NCBI GenBank assembly: GCA_900095095.1
Contig: FMBT01000304.1
Coordinates: 310,001-374,000 of the forward strand
Direction: 5' to 3'
From: Fragilariopsis cylindrus CCMP1102
Taxonomy: Eukaryota > Bacillariophyta > Bacillariophyceae > Bacillariales > Bacillariaceae
DNA: 64,000 nucleotides
Under the pieces are notes generated by a model, which saw only the letters and a program-made list of their open reading frames with translations, had not been told where the DNA came from and did no database searches. How positions within the stretch are numbered: position 1 is the stretch's first letter; every line of letters starts with the position of its first letter. The position numbers and the translations under genes are program-made. This document shows, in pieces, positions 39,856 to 51,763 of the stretch.

Positions 39856-41234
39856 GTATTCCTTGAAATAAGAAGAAAACGCGAGTTAAAATATTTTGTA
39901 TGGTCAAAGAGAGAGAGAGAGAGATGAAGAATGGATATCAAAGAAGAATCGAATCGACACCACACACCATTCAAAACTACATACATTATTTGTAGTCGTG
40001 CTTGTACTAGCAGACAACGAGTAGTACAGTAACCTACCATATATGTAGTAACGTTTAGTAGCAATCAATTGATATTAAAACGAAAAAGAAGAAGCAGATT
40101 GATTTGTATTATGGTTCAGAAAAAAGAATGAATCATTAATATCATATACCGTAATAGTATATATTATACTGTATGGCATGGCGCATACTAAGTTACAATA
40201 GGTTCTTGTGTATTCGTAATGTGAAAGCAAGAACGCATACAGTGTACATTGTATATATATCATCCAAAGCTACATGCAATAATAGAAAAAGCGATTGATG
40301 ACAATCGTGACAATCGAAGTCGCTCCATTTTCCACGAACAATATAGACTCTACTGTAGACGTCACAATACAGTAGAGTAGTACATACACAGTAGTAGCCG
40401 GTCGTACTAGTAGTATGAATGATGATGTCATGATATACTTCACAGCGAACAATTAATGAAAATATGAAATTCATTGTTTCGGGGGACGGAGAGAAAAACG
40501 ACAATTTTTTATTTTATTATTTTTTACGGTTCTGCTGCCTCATCATGAGATTTTTTCTTTTCCCCCAATAATAGCAGAACCGACGACACATTGACATCAC
40601 GACACATCATATCATGCGTTCAGTACAGTAGCATTATCATCATTTCAAACATCGCTCCAACTCTCCACTCAGTCATTCGTCGCTACAGTACAGTAAAGTA
40701 TTGTTATCACACATCATGCTACTGTTCATAGTACCGGTATGCAATAAATTTCGAAATCAAAGCAATCAAACCATCCAATCATAATTATTCATACAGTTCT
40801 TACAGTTCATACCGTACATTAGGAGCTTAATATAGAGTAGTACATACACTAGTACATACAGTAGTACATACAGTCATCATACAGTAGTACATACAGATAG
40901 TACATACAGATAGTTATATAGGACTAGTAGCATAGTAGCCGGTCATACTAATATGATGATGTCATAGCAATGAAATGAAATTCAGGTTTCGGAAAACCGA
41001 TGACACATCATCATCATGCAAGAAACATAAATGATGTGTGAGTACATCATCGTCTCAAACATATCTCTCCGCTCGTCACTGTCGAACAATTGCTGAACTT
41101 TTTTTGTACCTACAGTAGTTCTATCTATCTTCGTAGGTAGCTAGCTTGTCCCTTTTTTTACTGGTCGCTTTCGTACGGTACAAGCAGAGGCAGTGAGGCA
41201 GAAGAGGGATTTAAAAAAAAATCAAATAATCATC
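39856..41234. other. Intergenic region with duplicated blocks and (CA)TAGTA repeats
   Basis: Holds a (GA)n tract near 39908-39922 and cagtagtacata-type tandem units at about 40838-40912. A diverged duplication pairs 40390-40720 with about 40925-41090. Shared blocks are gtagccggtc(g/a)tacta, atgatgatgtcat, aaatgaaattca, gtttcgg, accga(c/t)gacaca and the catc(a/g)tctcaaaca / catcatttcaaaca end. No gene seen. Confidence 0.6.
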
Positions 41235-41759
41235 ATGATGACACAACTACTACGGCTATTACGTCTACCAAGAAAGCGACCATTATTAAATTTTATACAA
41301 TGTCGTCATAACTCGTCATCATTGTCGTTATCGTCATTGTCATGGTCGTTATTATCGTCTATTAGGACGAGAGAATCTGCTCCCTACGGCCGGCGGGTGT
41401 TCTCTTCAACGTTTGACGAACACACGATCGCTTTCAATAATAATAATTCCAACGATGATTTTTCAAACGAAGACGAAGTCGATGACGATCTCGAGAATCT
41501 TGATCGTACATTAAAAGATATGTTCGTCCGAGAAACAACAACGTATCAGAATGTTTGGACTTCTCCTACTACTACTAATAAGAATGGCAGTAGTAAGAGC
41601 GTCTTGTCATTACTACCATTGATTTATTCAGATAAACGTTTGGATAGACAGTCCCGATTTCTATTACAATTACTACAAACATTATATGATGTTGGATTAA
41701 CAAATACATCTGATCGTGTTACAACAGAACGATGCAATGCAATAATAAATAGATTGGCT

Positions 41760-41790
<31 letters not shown>

Positions 41791-43400
41791 CAGATAAGAC
41801 AAAGACGGCATCATCATCATCGTATGATAATAATAGTAATGCGAATAAAGCAAGTGCAAAAGAAGACAACACCAAGAACAATACGATTATGGATCATTGG
41901 CAACGTGTGGAACGTGCAAGATCCATACTCGAATGTATGGAAATGTATTTACCATCATCACTATCAGGACAAAAGTTTCCAATGGAATTACCAATACCAA
42001 ATCACAAAACATATTTTTCAATACTTAGAATGTATTCCTCTGGGAAACAATTATCATCCTACGACGCAAACGCACTGATATCATTATCGGAAGACACAAC
42101 AACTCAAACTCAAATTCAAACAATGAATAATGCACCATTAGAAGCAGTACAAATTGTGAAACGAATGGAAGAATCGAATCAACTTTCATTAGTACCAACT
42201 AGTATGCATTGGAATCAAGTATTATCATGTTATGCAAATACAATACGTCGACCAAATCGTCCATTAGAAGCTGCTAAATTATTATATGAATTATTATCCC
42301 AAAAACAAAATAACACTAATATTAGTGACAATGACGACAACGACCGAGGCAGTACGCGTATTACTAGTAAATCATTAGTAGATGGATCATCCTTTTCGCA
42401 TACATTACGATGTTGTGTGAATGAATCAGCATTAGAAGAATATGAAAGAAGCAGTACTACTTCTAGTAGTGGAAAAAATAAACTACTGTTAGACCAAAAT
42501 ACTAGTATGAAAGAAAAAGAAAAATATGCAAAACTTGCATTAGGTGTTGCACAACGTGTATGGAGTGGATTAAAACAACAACAAGACGAGTTGTCGAATC
42601 CTAATAAAACGACCATAGGTCTGATAGTAGATGACAATATTGCTACCGATCAGATAAACGGTGATAATTCCTTGTCATCATTGTCATCTTCCTCTGCTAC
42701 TACTACTGCTGCTGCTGCTGCTGCTGATAACATGACATCAATAATTGGTGCTACTGCTGCTGCTGCTGCTGCTGCTAGTACTAATACTAATGTGACTATT
42801 GAAATGAATTCATTTCATTTTGTACATATGATACGAGTCGCACGAAATTTCGCAACATTATTATTGATAGCAGAACTAGAGCAAAAACAAAAGACCAACA
42901 CAGTCGACACTGACATTGAAGACAACATCATTACTGAAATACGTCAACGTCATGAAGAATGGATACGAACTATAGTACAAGAATGTATTCAAAAACAAAA
43001 AGTTAATATATATATATTACAAGAAATTTTGTACCAAGGTGAAATAATGAATGTAAATCATCACAATAAGCATGAGGATGAAAATGAGAACGACGGCACC
43101 AGCAACAACAATGATGATAATGATAATGATGAAGATAAATCATTCGAATGGATAAAACGTGTGATGATAATGCCGTCATCGTCATCTTCATTAGGTAATT
43201 CTTCTTCTTCTAACATATTATATGGTATGAATATGAAATGGGACAAAGAAATTTTACCTGCCCTAGTAATAGAATCAAATAAGAAGAAGAAGAAGAAGAA
43301 GAAGAAAACGAAGAAGAACAATACATATGCAACTGTTATACAACAAACAAGAATCCTATTTAAATATATACCATCACGATGGATATCTAAAGCAGATTAA
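41235..43400 (+). CDS. PPR-like protein, probably mitochondrial
   Basis: Intronless frame. The ATG at 41235 is chosen because the longer frame begins with GTG; this gives 721 residues. The N-terminus (TQLLRLLRLPRKRPLLNFIQ, then RHNSSS) is a basic, Ser-rich mitochondrial presequence. Helical pairs resembling pentatricopeptide repeats lie at ~230-400: PNHKTYFSILRMYSSGKQ, APLEAVQIVKRMEESN, PTSMHWNQVLSCYANT and RPLEAAKLLYELLSQK, with later weaker ones (EMNSFHFVHMIRVARNF). Ala, Asn and Ser runs interrupt them. PPR proteins bind organellar RNA; the target is unknown. Ends with a Lys run and YATVIQQTRILFKYIPSRW. Confidence 0.65.
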
Positions 43401-43429
43401 ATACAATAAAAAATTATAAGAGGATGGGT

Positions 43430-43537
43430 CAAATTATAAGATGGTGGGTAACCCCAACAAAAGTTACTGAGAAGTTCATTAGTCAAATTATAAGATGGTT
43501 GGTAACCCCAGCAAAAGTTACTGAGAAGTTCATTAGT
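43430..43537. repeat. Two tandem 54-bp units just after the PPR-like gene
   Basis: The unit caaattataagatggtgggt... ending gagaagttcattagt begins at 43430 and 43484, with two differences. A partial third copy precedes it (aaattataagaggatgggt at 43411). Confidence 0.9.
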
Positions 43538-44232
43538 ATTGTGTTACTTGTACCATTGTAGTTAGGATCATTGCGTAAGTAATACACAGTATATTCTTAT
43601 GCTTCAAATTGATATATTACACGTGTAGCCACTTGGCAAAATTCAAGCTTCTACAGCCAGTAACGACGAGTAAATGAAAGAAAAAAATTATGACACTTTT
43701 TGCATCAGCCGCAAGAATCTGGATTCATTCCGCGCACTACTATGAACGTCTTGGTGTTTCACTGTAACACGACGCACAATGAATTCGGCTTCAGATGTAC
43801 TTAACATCGAATTTGTAGAAATATGATAATTCGTTCCGCCGACGCTCCGGCGCGTAATGTCACTTGCACATCTTTAGTCGTTGATCAATAAATTTTGCGA
43901 TGCCCTAAATAGACCTCGAAAAGATGATGCCGAAGTCATTGTTGAGGTCTCTAATCATAATCGACTCACAACGAGAGGACAAAAAGCAACTACAGTATAC
44001 TGTACTTGACATCAAGAAGAGGTCCTACCTGTGTCGTTACAATATGCAGAAATCAGAGTAACTCGTCCATCGACACTAAAATCCGTAAGGGAAAAATATT
44101 TCCCAACAAATAAAGTTATTACAATTCTCATTATAAATCTCAATCTCAAGTTATGTGTGTTTTCAATCAATTCGAGTGTAACAATTCTACTACTACTACT
44201 AATACTGCTGGAACAAGAACAAGAACAATACC
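43538..44232. other. Intergenic; nothing recognised
   Basis: Spacer upstream of the PSxPS/RING gene region; no repeat or frame worth calling. Confidence 0.5.
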
Positions 44233-45375
44233 ATGCCGTCGATGATATTGAATATGAAGAAATGCGTTTCCATCATTTTCGTTATTATCCTGTTGTTGTT
44301 GTCGATAAATTACCAACTAGTTGAGGGCAAGGTAAATACACATAACATCGAACGTTATATCTTTATTATTTGCTTGCCTTTACGATTAGCGTCGTCTTTC
44401 TGTGATGTGCTGTGAAGTGATATGCTTTACTGTGCTGTGCTGTGATGGGCTGTGCTGTGCTCAGCTACTTTAGTTACTGATGGCTACCCAAGATAATAAT
44501 CTTACCTTTCTTTCGTATCCCTTTTCCTACAATATAACGTTTCCTTCCATCTTGTTACGACAACAAAGATAAGATTTAATGTTCGGGATACTCACTCTGA
44601 CGACGCATCCATTTATGGAATTAGGAACAACATCAACGTAGATGAAGTAAAAGAAGCTGTCTCCAATAATATTAGAAAACGTCGTGTACTAGAACCAGTA
44701 GTTGTTGAACGTGATACACTCCAACCAACAAGCAAGCCACAACTCCTCACTTCTACTACTGCTCCTGCTGCTATTATTAATGACTCTACAATAAGTGAAA
44801 CACCGAGCGCAAGTCCATCTGATGTACCACGACGTCAATCACCTCCTAAAACTGAAACTCCCAGTGGATCTCTCTTTCCGAGTTCCGCTCCAAGTGATGA
44901 TCCATCCGGACGTCCAAGTTATGCTCCAAGTGAGGATTTTGAACTTCCAAGTTATGAACCTTCCACAAGACCATCGTTGCGTCCGAGTTCAAGTTATAAT
45001 CCATCTGCTATACCTTCATCAAGACCATCGATGCGACCGAGTTTAAGTTATAATCCATCTGCTATACCTTCATCAAGACCATCGATGCGACCGAGTTCAA
45101 GTTATAATCCATCCACAAGTCCAAGTTCAGCTCCTTCTTCAGACAACACACCCAGCGAGAGCGGGTCACCTTCACCATTTGCATCACTGCCAAATACTTT
45201 CGAATTTCTACGCACTCCGTCTTCAGATGATACACCTAGCGAGAGCGAGTCACCATCTTCACCAGTTGCATCCCCGCCAAATATTTTCATATCTCCAGAC
45301 ACTCCGTGTTGCCATGAAACACATCACAGTTATACTCCTTTATCAGATAATGAAATGTGTACTGATTTTCAATGA
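44233..45375 (+). CDS. Secreted PSxPS-stalk protein, possibly the N-terminal part of the RING gene
   Basis: Exon 1 (44233-44331) gives a signal peptide (KKCVSIIFVIILLLLSINY, then QLVEGK). A 237-bp GT-AG intron in phase 0 leads to exon 2 from 44569 (IRFNVRDTHSDDASIYGIRN). A Ser-Pro stalk follows, with a repeated unit RPSMRPSSSYNPSAIPSS (two to three copies near 44977-45120) and SSDDTPSESES blocks. The frame stops at 45375, while a membrane-RING frame is already open from before this point. A single secreted-ectodomain, membrane, RING-H2 protein is the more sensible reading, broken by one base near 45350-45375. I list the two frames separately because the sequence does not decide. Confidence 0.55.
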
Positions 45376-46285
45376 TCTCTCCACCGGTCACTCGGTCCTA
45401 ATATTTTTTGGTTGTTTGATATTTTGCTGTTTGTTTTGTTATTGTGGTACGTTTTGTGACGATGACCTTAACCTGCCCATCGGAGAAGGAATCATCCTCA
45501 ATGAACGAGGCAAGAGGTTGAAGGAGAATATACGAAACGCGATATTTGGTTTGTTTTCTGACGATAATTTACCAACGCCAACAACAGATGATAGCCGTGA
45601 GGAAGTTAGTCCACGTGACGTAGTTCCTACGTACCCCTCCCCCGTACAGAGCAACTACAACGTCACAAACCATTCTTTGTTAATGAGATATAGACGAAAC
45701 AATAGACAATTCAATGTCAATTTAACAGACGTACACCCCTCCATCGAAAACAACAATAGCCGTGAGGGAGTCAGTCCACGTGACGTAGTTGCTACGTACC
45801 CCTCCCCCTTACGTAGCAGCAACTACAACGTCAGAAACAATACTTTGCCACCATTATCATTATCATTAGAGGATCGTATTGAATTGTATAATAAAGCATT
45901 CAATTCCAATGGTAATCAACTAATACTTAAAAACACACATATTGTATCCAAAATAAATGCCAATGACAGTGATATCGAAGTATGCTTGGATATTGGATTA
46001 GATACGAACAAAGACGAAGATTCCAGCGGAACCAAAATGATGACAAATGGAACATGTAGCATATGTATTGATGAATTTATCGCAAATGATGAAATTGTCT
46101 ATAGTGAATTGTGTTCACATGTATACCATAAAAATTGTATGGTTAGTTATTTAGCAACGAATGCACAACGGGAAATACATGGTAGCCCTACGTTAGATAT
46201 TACAGATAATCCATGCCCATCTTGTAGGCAACCTAATTATTGCCAAATACGAGAGTGGGTGTATTGGATACCACCAGTAGTCTAA
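45350..46285 (+). CDS. Membrane RING-H2 E3 ubiquitin ligase-like protein
   Basis: From the ATG at 45350, 311 residues: a hydrophobic segment at ~14-32 (HSVLIFFGCLIFCCLFCYCG), then a cytosolic region with two copies of a SREEVSPRDVVPTYPSP-type block. The RING-H2 finger has CSICIDEF, ELCSHVYHKNC and NPCPSCRQ, giving the order Cys-Cys-Cys-His-His-Cys-Cys-Cys (~236-295). RING-H2 proteins pass ubiquitin from an E2 to substrates; a single membrane helix places it on an endomembrane. The long insertion before the last two Cys (QREIHGSPTLDI) is unusual but occurs in diatom RINGs as far as I recall. The true N-terminus may be the PSxPS frame upstream. Confidence 0.75.
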   Translation: MKCVLIFNDLSTGHSVLIFFGCLIFCCLFCYCGTFCDDDLNLPIGEGIILNERGKRLKENIRNAIFGLFSDDNLPTPTTDDSREEVSPRDVVPTYPSPVQSNYNVTNHSLLMRYRRNNRQFNVNLTDVHPSIENNNSREGVSPRDVVATYPSPLRSSNYNVRNNTLPPLSLSLEDRIELYNKAFNSNGNQLILKNTHIVSKINANDSDIEVCLDIGLDTNKDEDSSGTKMMTNGTCSICIDEFIANDEIVYSELCSHVYHKNCMVSYLATNAQREIHGSPTLDITDNPCPSCRQPNYCQIREWVYWIPPVV

Positions 46286-46709
46286 TCATATAAAATCAAT
46301 TACGACATACCATTCTTTATTAATTCTATTTCCTATCTACAGTACTAAGTCTCGCATTTATATATTTTGCAGATAATAAATATACTAGTAAGTTACGCCA
46401 ATTAATAATTATTTCTAAAATCTTTTCATCTTTTTCAAAGACGGGAGATCTTGAATTAGTCGGGGTTTCTCACTCGACTCACTCGCCTCACGATCGTTGT
46501 TGTCGCGTTAAAGCAATCAGAACAGAATTAGCGCCAAACGTCAAAAAATCATTCTGGAACAGATTTAGCGCCAACCAAACAGAATTCTTTTGTTGCAGTG
46601 CGAGCGAGCAAAACGCCTCAATAGATATTTCGAACAAAGACAAATAACAACAACATAACACACACAAACACAACTAGATTCAATACGATTCATTACATAC
46701 AGTAATACT
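46286..46709. other. Intergenic; nothing recognised
   Basis: Short spacer between RING and AIM24-like genes; no motif called. Confidence 0.5.
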
Positions 46710-48265
46710 ATGGAACCCTACGTTACAGCAACCGCGTCAACTTCTACTGCAACTCCAATTGCAACAGCAACCGCAGTTCCAGTAGGAGAACCATACGTTA
46801 CTTCAAGCAGTGCTACTAAAAAACCTAAATCAATCAAGAAAAAAAAGAAACCTAAAAGTATTCGAAAAAAGAAGAAAAATGATGGTGGTGATGATTCATT
46901 AAGGACAGTATATGATAACATACCGAATGAACATATTGTCTTGAAGGCCTCTGGATGGAATCAAGTAACAGCAAGAGAAATTAATTCGAACGCGTACTCC
47001 AATGCATCACCAGAAAATAACAGTCAACATAAATATGCGATCACTGGGAAAGAATCACAAATTGTGACGATACAATTAGAACCAAATGAAGTATGTCAAG
47101 GTGAACCAGGATCCATGATGTATTTATCGAGTGGTGTATCCATGCATGCTAGTTGTGGCAGTGATTGTTTTGGACGATGTTGTGGTGGTGAATCCTGTTG
47201 TGTTGTCAATTTTACTAATAATGGTAATGACAATGATGGTAAAGCACGATATGCCGCATTAGTACCCAATGAACCATTAGCAAAAGTAATACCAGTGGAT
47301 ATGTCCTCCAAAGAAGTGAATGGTACATTAATTGTCCAACCGGGTGCCTATATGGCAAGTTTTGGGGATGTTCGTATCGGATATTCCTGTGATTGTAATA
47401 TTATACGATGTTGTTGTGGTGGTATGGTACGTATACGTATATCTTACTTACTTGAAAAATGAAAAATGCAATTGTTATCTTTTAATGTTTGTTTGTCTTG
47501 TTTTGGTTTAGCTGTTGCCCAGAAGATAGTAGCAGTTACTGTACTGTACTCGTGCGTCGTGTTGTGTCGTGTCGTGTCGTGTCGTTGGATGATAACGATG
47601 GTATTTAATATGGGTGCACGCCATTCATTCAGCTAATATAATCTCCTTCTATCTTTTTTTTCTCTATCTATCCTCTTCCTTCTTCTTTCATTTCATTTCC
47701 TTTTGCCGACCGCCGGTCGAAATATTTATTTTTCCTATACCGTCCGTCCGCATTGATGATGCCCTCAACGGAATCGAAATTGAATTGAAATCAATCTGAA
47801 AATTCGTAACGATTTCCCTGTTCAAATTCTTTAACGATCAACAATCATACATCCATCCGTCTCGTCTCCGGTCCGTCAACGAAATCAAAATCGAAATCGA
47901 AATCGAATTGAAATCATTCTGAACATTCGTAACGATTTCCCTGTTCATTTCTTTCACGATCATTCATCCATCCATTCATCTATTCATTTATCCATTCATT
48001 CATTCATAATAAAATACAGGGATTAGTACGTCAAAAAATTGAAGGTACTGGTACAGCCTTTTTAGGTGCAACTGGTACAATAGTACAAAAGGTATTAGAA
48101 GAAAATGAAATTATGTTAATGGATACAAATTGTATATTAGCCTATGCCGACACATGTACATTTGATTTAAAACGAGCTGGTGGTTTAGTTGGTATGATTG
48201 GTGGTGGAGAAGGTATATTTAATTCATCCCTCAAAGGTCCAGGATTAGTGATTGTCCAATCATGA
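46710..48265 (+). CDS. AIM24/TIGR00266-family protein
   Basis: Two exons, 46710-47426 and 48020-48265, with a 593-bp GT-AG intron in phase 0; 320 residues. A Thr/Ala-rich and Lys-rich head (~1-60) precedes an AIM24-type beta domain. Seen segments are IVTIQLEPNEVCQGEPGSMM, YLSSGVSMHAS, GGESCCVVNFTN, KVIPVDMSSKEV, LIVQPGAYMAS, then from exon 2 RQKIEGTGTAFLGATGT, DTNCILAYADTCTFDLK and GGEGIFNSSLKGPGLVIVQS. AIM24 in yeast is mitochondrial and affects inner-membrane organisation; bacterial relatives are of unknown role. Two Cys-rich stretches (CFGRCCGGESCC, CDCNIIRCCCGG) are unusual and could bind metal or be acylated. Confidence 0.8.
47765..47975. repeat. Tandem duplication inside the AIM24-like intron
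   Basis: Two ~105-120-bp copies share caacgaaatcaaaatcgaa / caacggaatcgaaattgaa, ttgaaatca, and attcgtaacgatttccctgttca. Also gtcgt repeats at 47561-47585. The duplication accounts for part of the unusual intron length. Confidence 0.75.
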
Positions 48266-49189
48266 ATATGAAAGTGATGTTAGAATGTTTAGCAGCCGAA
48301 AAAATGTATCGAAGATAGAATTAAATAAATAAACTTTTAGTAAGTAAATACATACATGAAAGAAAAATCTGGAAGAAAAAAAATGGTAGGATGAGTACCG
48401 AATGAAATAATGAATAGGTTATAACTCATAAAATAATTAGACGATTCGATTCAATTGATACAGGTGAATAAAATTAAATTAGATAATTAAATCGGTATCA
48501 CATACATTCACGTATAATACGCATTTTGACTTATTTATCTATTTATTTTCTCTCTCAGACTGTCATAATGATTTTAGTGTTATTATATCTCTATATAAGA
48601 AGTATAGTAGGACTACACAATATTCGGAATAGTAGTAGTAGTAGTAGTAGTGTGTGTGATAGGACTAGTATATCCTTGTACCTTACCGTGCATAGTATTC
48701 CGTGTACTATACAGTACTACACTGTAAATCACATGCCTTTCTGGAAATAAGGGGGAGATATTGGGCATAGAAAAAGTTGCTATAGGACCTAATAGTAGTA
48801 TACGGTAGGACCTACTACCGTAAAAAAGAGCTGTACAGTAAAAATACTATAGAAAATTAAACTAAAATATATATAACCATTCATTGAGCTTCTTTTGATG
48901 ATCTTTTCTTGTGAGAAAAACGACCTAGGTTACTGTCGGTGTTGTCGTTTGTCGTTTCAGTGACCTACCAAAAGTCGATCAGCCCTTCTGAAATCTCAAA
49001 CGAGCATATTTTTGTTGCCTAATTGTATCAACGTGCGCGCTGGGCGAGTTTGATGCACGATCATTGAATATATAAGGGCAACATGTTATGAACGGTCGTA
49101 TGGGCCAAATGCGTTCCACGCTACAGCCTTGCTGTACAGTAACTGCTTCCACGGCGACGGTAGTGATGAATGCTTAACAAAACCACATC
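48266..49189. other. Intergenic; nothing recognised
   Basis: A gta microsatellite lies near 48631-48650. No gene or element seen. Confidence 0.5.
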
Positions 49190-49552
49190 ATGGTACAATC
49201 TAAAAGTATGCTTTTGTTTCAATTGCAAGAAAGCATATCATTAAAGCTCCCATTGAGTAACAAAAAAGAGTACATGATAGAGATGGTGACCAGCAAAGAA
49301 ACGATGAACAAAGTGATCATCAACTACGACAGTAATACAAGCCGTCGTCCATTGTTTCGAGTTGTTCGATGCCAAGATCTCAGTCTCGCAAAGAATGCTG
49401 AGCAAATATGGAATAATAGTAGAAATGACTATTACTGCAGCAGAAGAAGAAATCGAAAGGGAAAACGTTACGCCGCCAATAATATTATTACTACCACCCA
49501 AATAAAGGAGGGGAATTGTGGGATGGGACTCGGTATGACCGTGACGCTTTAG
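49190..49552 (+). CDS. Hypothetical 120-residue ORF
   Basis: ATG at 49190 in acceptable context (atcATGG). Contains LLFQLQESISLKLPLSNKKE and a basic Arg/Asn centre. No family, and the reverse strand is also open. Could be a small orphan gene or chance. Confidence 0.25.
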   Translation: MVQSKSMLLFQLQESISLKLPLSNKKEYMIEMVTSKETMNKVIINYDSNTSRRPLFRVVRCQDLSLAKNAEQIWNNSRNDYYCSRRRNRKGKRYAANNIITTTQIKEGNCGMGLGMTVTL

Positions 49553-49828
49553 GAAGAAGGAAAGTTTCAGACAGGCAGACACGTAGACATACAGATCATA
49601 GAAGCAAAATGAGTTTTGAATGATGTTTAAAGGACGATATCGCTCACATTGAATCTTATTAGAAAAAAACCCATCCATGTAAAGACGCAAGGTGAATATA
49701 TACAGTAGTCAATGATTACCAAGAAGAAACCTGTACTTTGGAAGAACAAAAGACCTCTACTATATACTACGTAGGATTATAATGTTTCTACTAGATTCTA
49801 TTGAACTAGATTATTGTTTGTTTAGTTG

Positions 49829-51763
49829 TTATACATGATTTTGTACATCGGTCCAATAGATAGTTTGTTCATTATCAATGTTTTCATCATCGGAATCACC
49901 TGAATGAACGAAATCAGCAAAAGTACCAGATGCATTCGTACCATCAAATATATTAAAACTATATGCTTGTCTTGGTGGAGTGAAATTCTTTTTTGATTTT
50001 CCCTCTTCTTGGTTACTTATTCCTACTGTCGGTCTGGATGAAGAATCAAGAGTAGCACTTGCAGTATTATTGGGTGGAAATTCATGACTACTGAAAATAT
50101 GATCGGTAATACTAGAAGTATTTTTGGTCCTTTCTTCTTCTTCTCCGCTTGGCGCATTCGTTTGCTCTTGTTGCTGATACGCTGTTGGTGTTGCCGTACT
50201 ATTTGATGGCGGATCATTCTGCGGTGGATGTTGTTCGTCAATGGCTGGTTCAATAGAAAAATATCGATACGATAACATAGTCCATAAACTAAATAATGAA
50301 TATTCTGAATATACAAATACCATTAATGCAAACAAATGTTCTCTTTCATCTAAATATCCACCTGATCCCTGTTTTGCATTGTGTTTAAAGTAATACCGAG
50401 AGAGGGGGAAAAAAGCAGAAGCAGATCAAGATTGTTGGCGAGAGAACGATGAACACAACCAGCAACAGCAAAAGAAGTTTTTTTTTTTTGAGAACAAGAA
50501 AGACGTGCATACTTTTAGTTGACGCACACATACGACAACGAGCGTACCCACTACAATTATGGTACTCACCCTTAACATAATAACTAAATGTGTTACCAAT
50601 AATGGAAGTAAAGTTGCATATAGCGCCGACAGGTATATTATTGATTGATATGCAACTTCATTGGAGTGTATATAAATTTGATCTTGTTTTTGTTTGACTT
50701 TCAAATAAAGTAGAATCATTGTTGTTGTCGTACAAAATAGACAAAGAAGAAGAGGAAGTGTCCATAAAGTCAATCTTATGATCTCTAGTCCTTCTGGTCC
50801 ACGGTCACATTTATTATCATCTATATCAGTATCATACTCCTCTTGTCTAGGTTCAAACCAACCAGTACAACCTAATAGTGAACTTTCAATATGACAAAAT
50901 CCAATACCTGTACTGTTTATTGCCTTTATATACGTAAGATATATAGCACTTGATATTGGATAGATATGTACACCAATATGAATATATTTCTCAATCCATA
51001 TATATTTTTCTTTCTCAAAGTTGTGCAAAACGCCAACGAAGCTATATACCGAGAAACAACAATAATATGATAATGATATCATACTACCCAAATGTATTAA
51101 AAAACCTTGGATTGTACAAGTCGTCTTAGTCCCTATATTGCCGATAGCATTGTAATCTGTGCCGGCTGGTATAGCTGCTGTACCAACCAACAAACATATT
51201 CCTGTCAAAAATAAATAGAATGACATTCCTGGAAAGTTCAGAAGAGGAAGAAGAAGAGGAAATGAGAAATAAAACAAAAAGTCAGATAGCTATAACCCCC
51301 AGCAAAGCGGAAGAAGTATAAAGACAACAAGCACAACACATAGCAATAGAATATTGAAAAAAGGATTCGAAAATCAATCAATGGTTTTTTTTCCTTCCTT
51401 TCTTTTCCTTTCCATACAATAATACGTACCAAATACTAGACGATGAAATAATCTAGAACGACGTTTCCATGACATATATAACATAAACATTGAACTTATA
51501 AGTATAATAAAACCACTAATACGTGGTGCAATAACACCAGTCAGTAATTGTTGTTCATCTAATATATAGAAATTACCATCATTCTTATCAATTGGATTGC
51601 TTGAGAGGTATATTCCGTCGTCATCTGTTATTGTTGAATTTAATGATATAGTTGAATTCGGATTATTTTGTTGATCTTCTTCGGCCGCCAGAATTCTTTC
51701 GCCAACAAGAGATACAATTGAGTAGGAAGTAGTAAATAAGGTGGATGGTGACGACATTATCAT
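49829..51763 (-). CDS. Seven-transmembrane GPCR-like receptor
   Basis: Three exons (minus) 51763-51430, 51228-50570, 50368-49829, all GT-AG with matching phase; 510 residues. An N-terminal extracellular part with NST glycosylation sites (~36-45) precedes seven hydrophobic segments: LTGVIAPRISGFIILISSMF, SFYLFLTGICLLVGTAAI, QGFLIHLGSMISLSYYCCFS, YIHIGVHIYPISSAIYLTY, LWTLPLLLCLFCTTTTMILL, IIYLSALYATLLPLLVTHLV and LFALMVFVYSEYSLFSLWTM. A Ser/Gln-rich cytosolic tail follows. Spacing and the conserved Cys in the TM3 entry (TTCTIQGF) and in the loop before TM5 fit the rhodopsin/cAMP-receptor-like set seen in diatoms. Ligand and G-protein partner unknown. Confidence 0.75.

Noticed and set aside
39908-39922. 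Regulatory GAGA element next to the 5' LTR
   Set aside because: Simple (GA)n microsatellite, like others in the window, with no supporting context.
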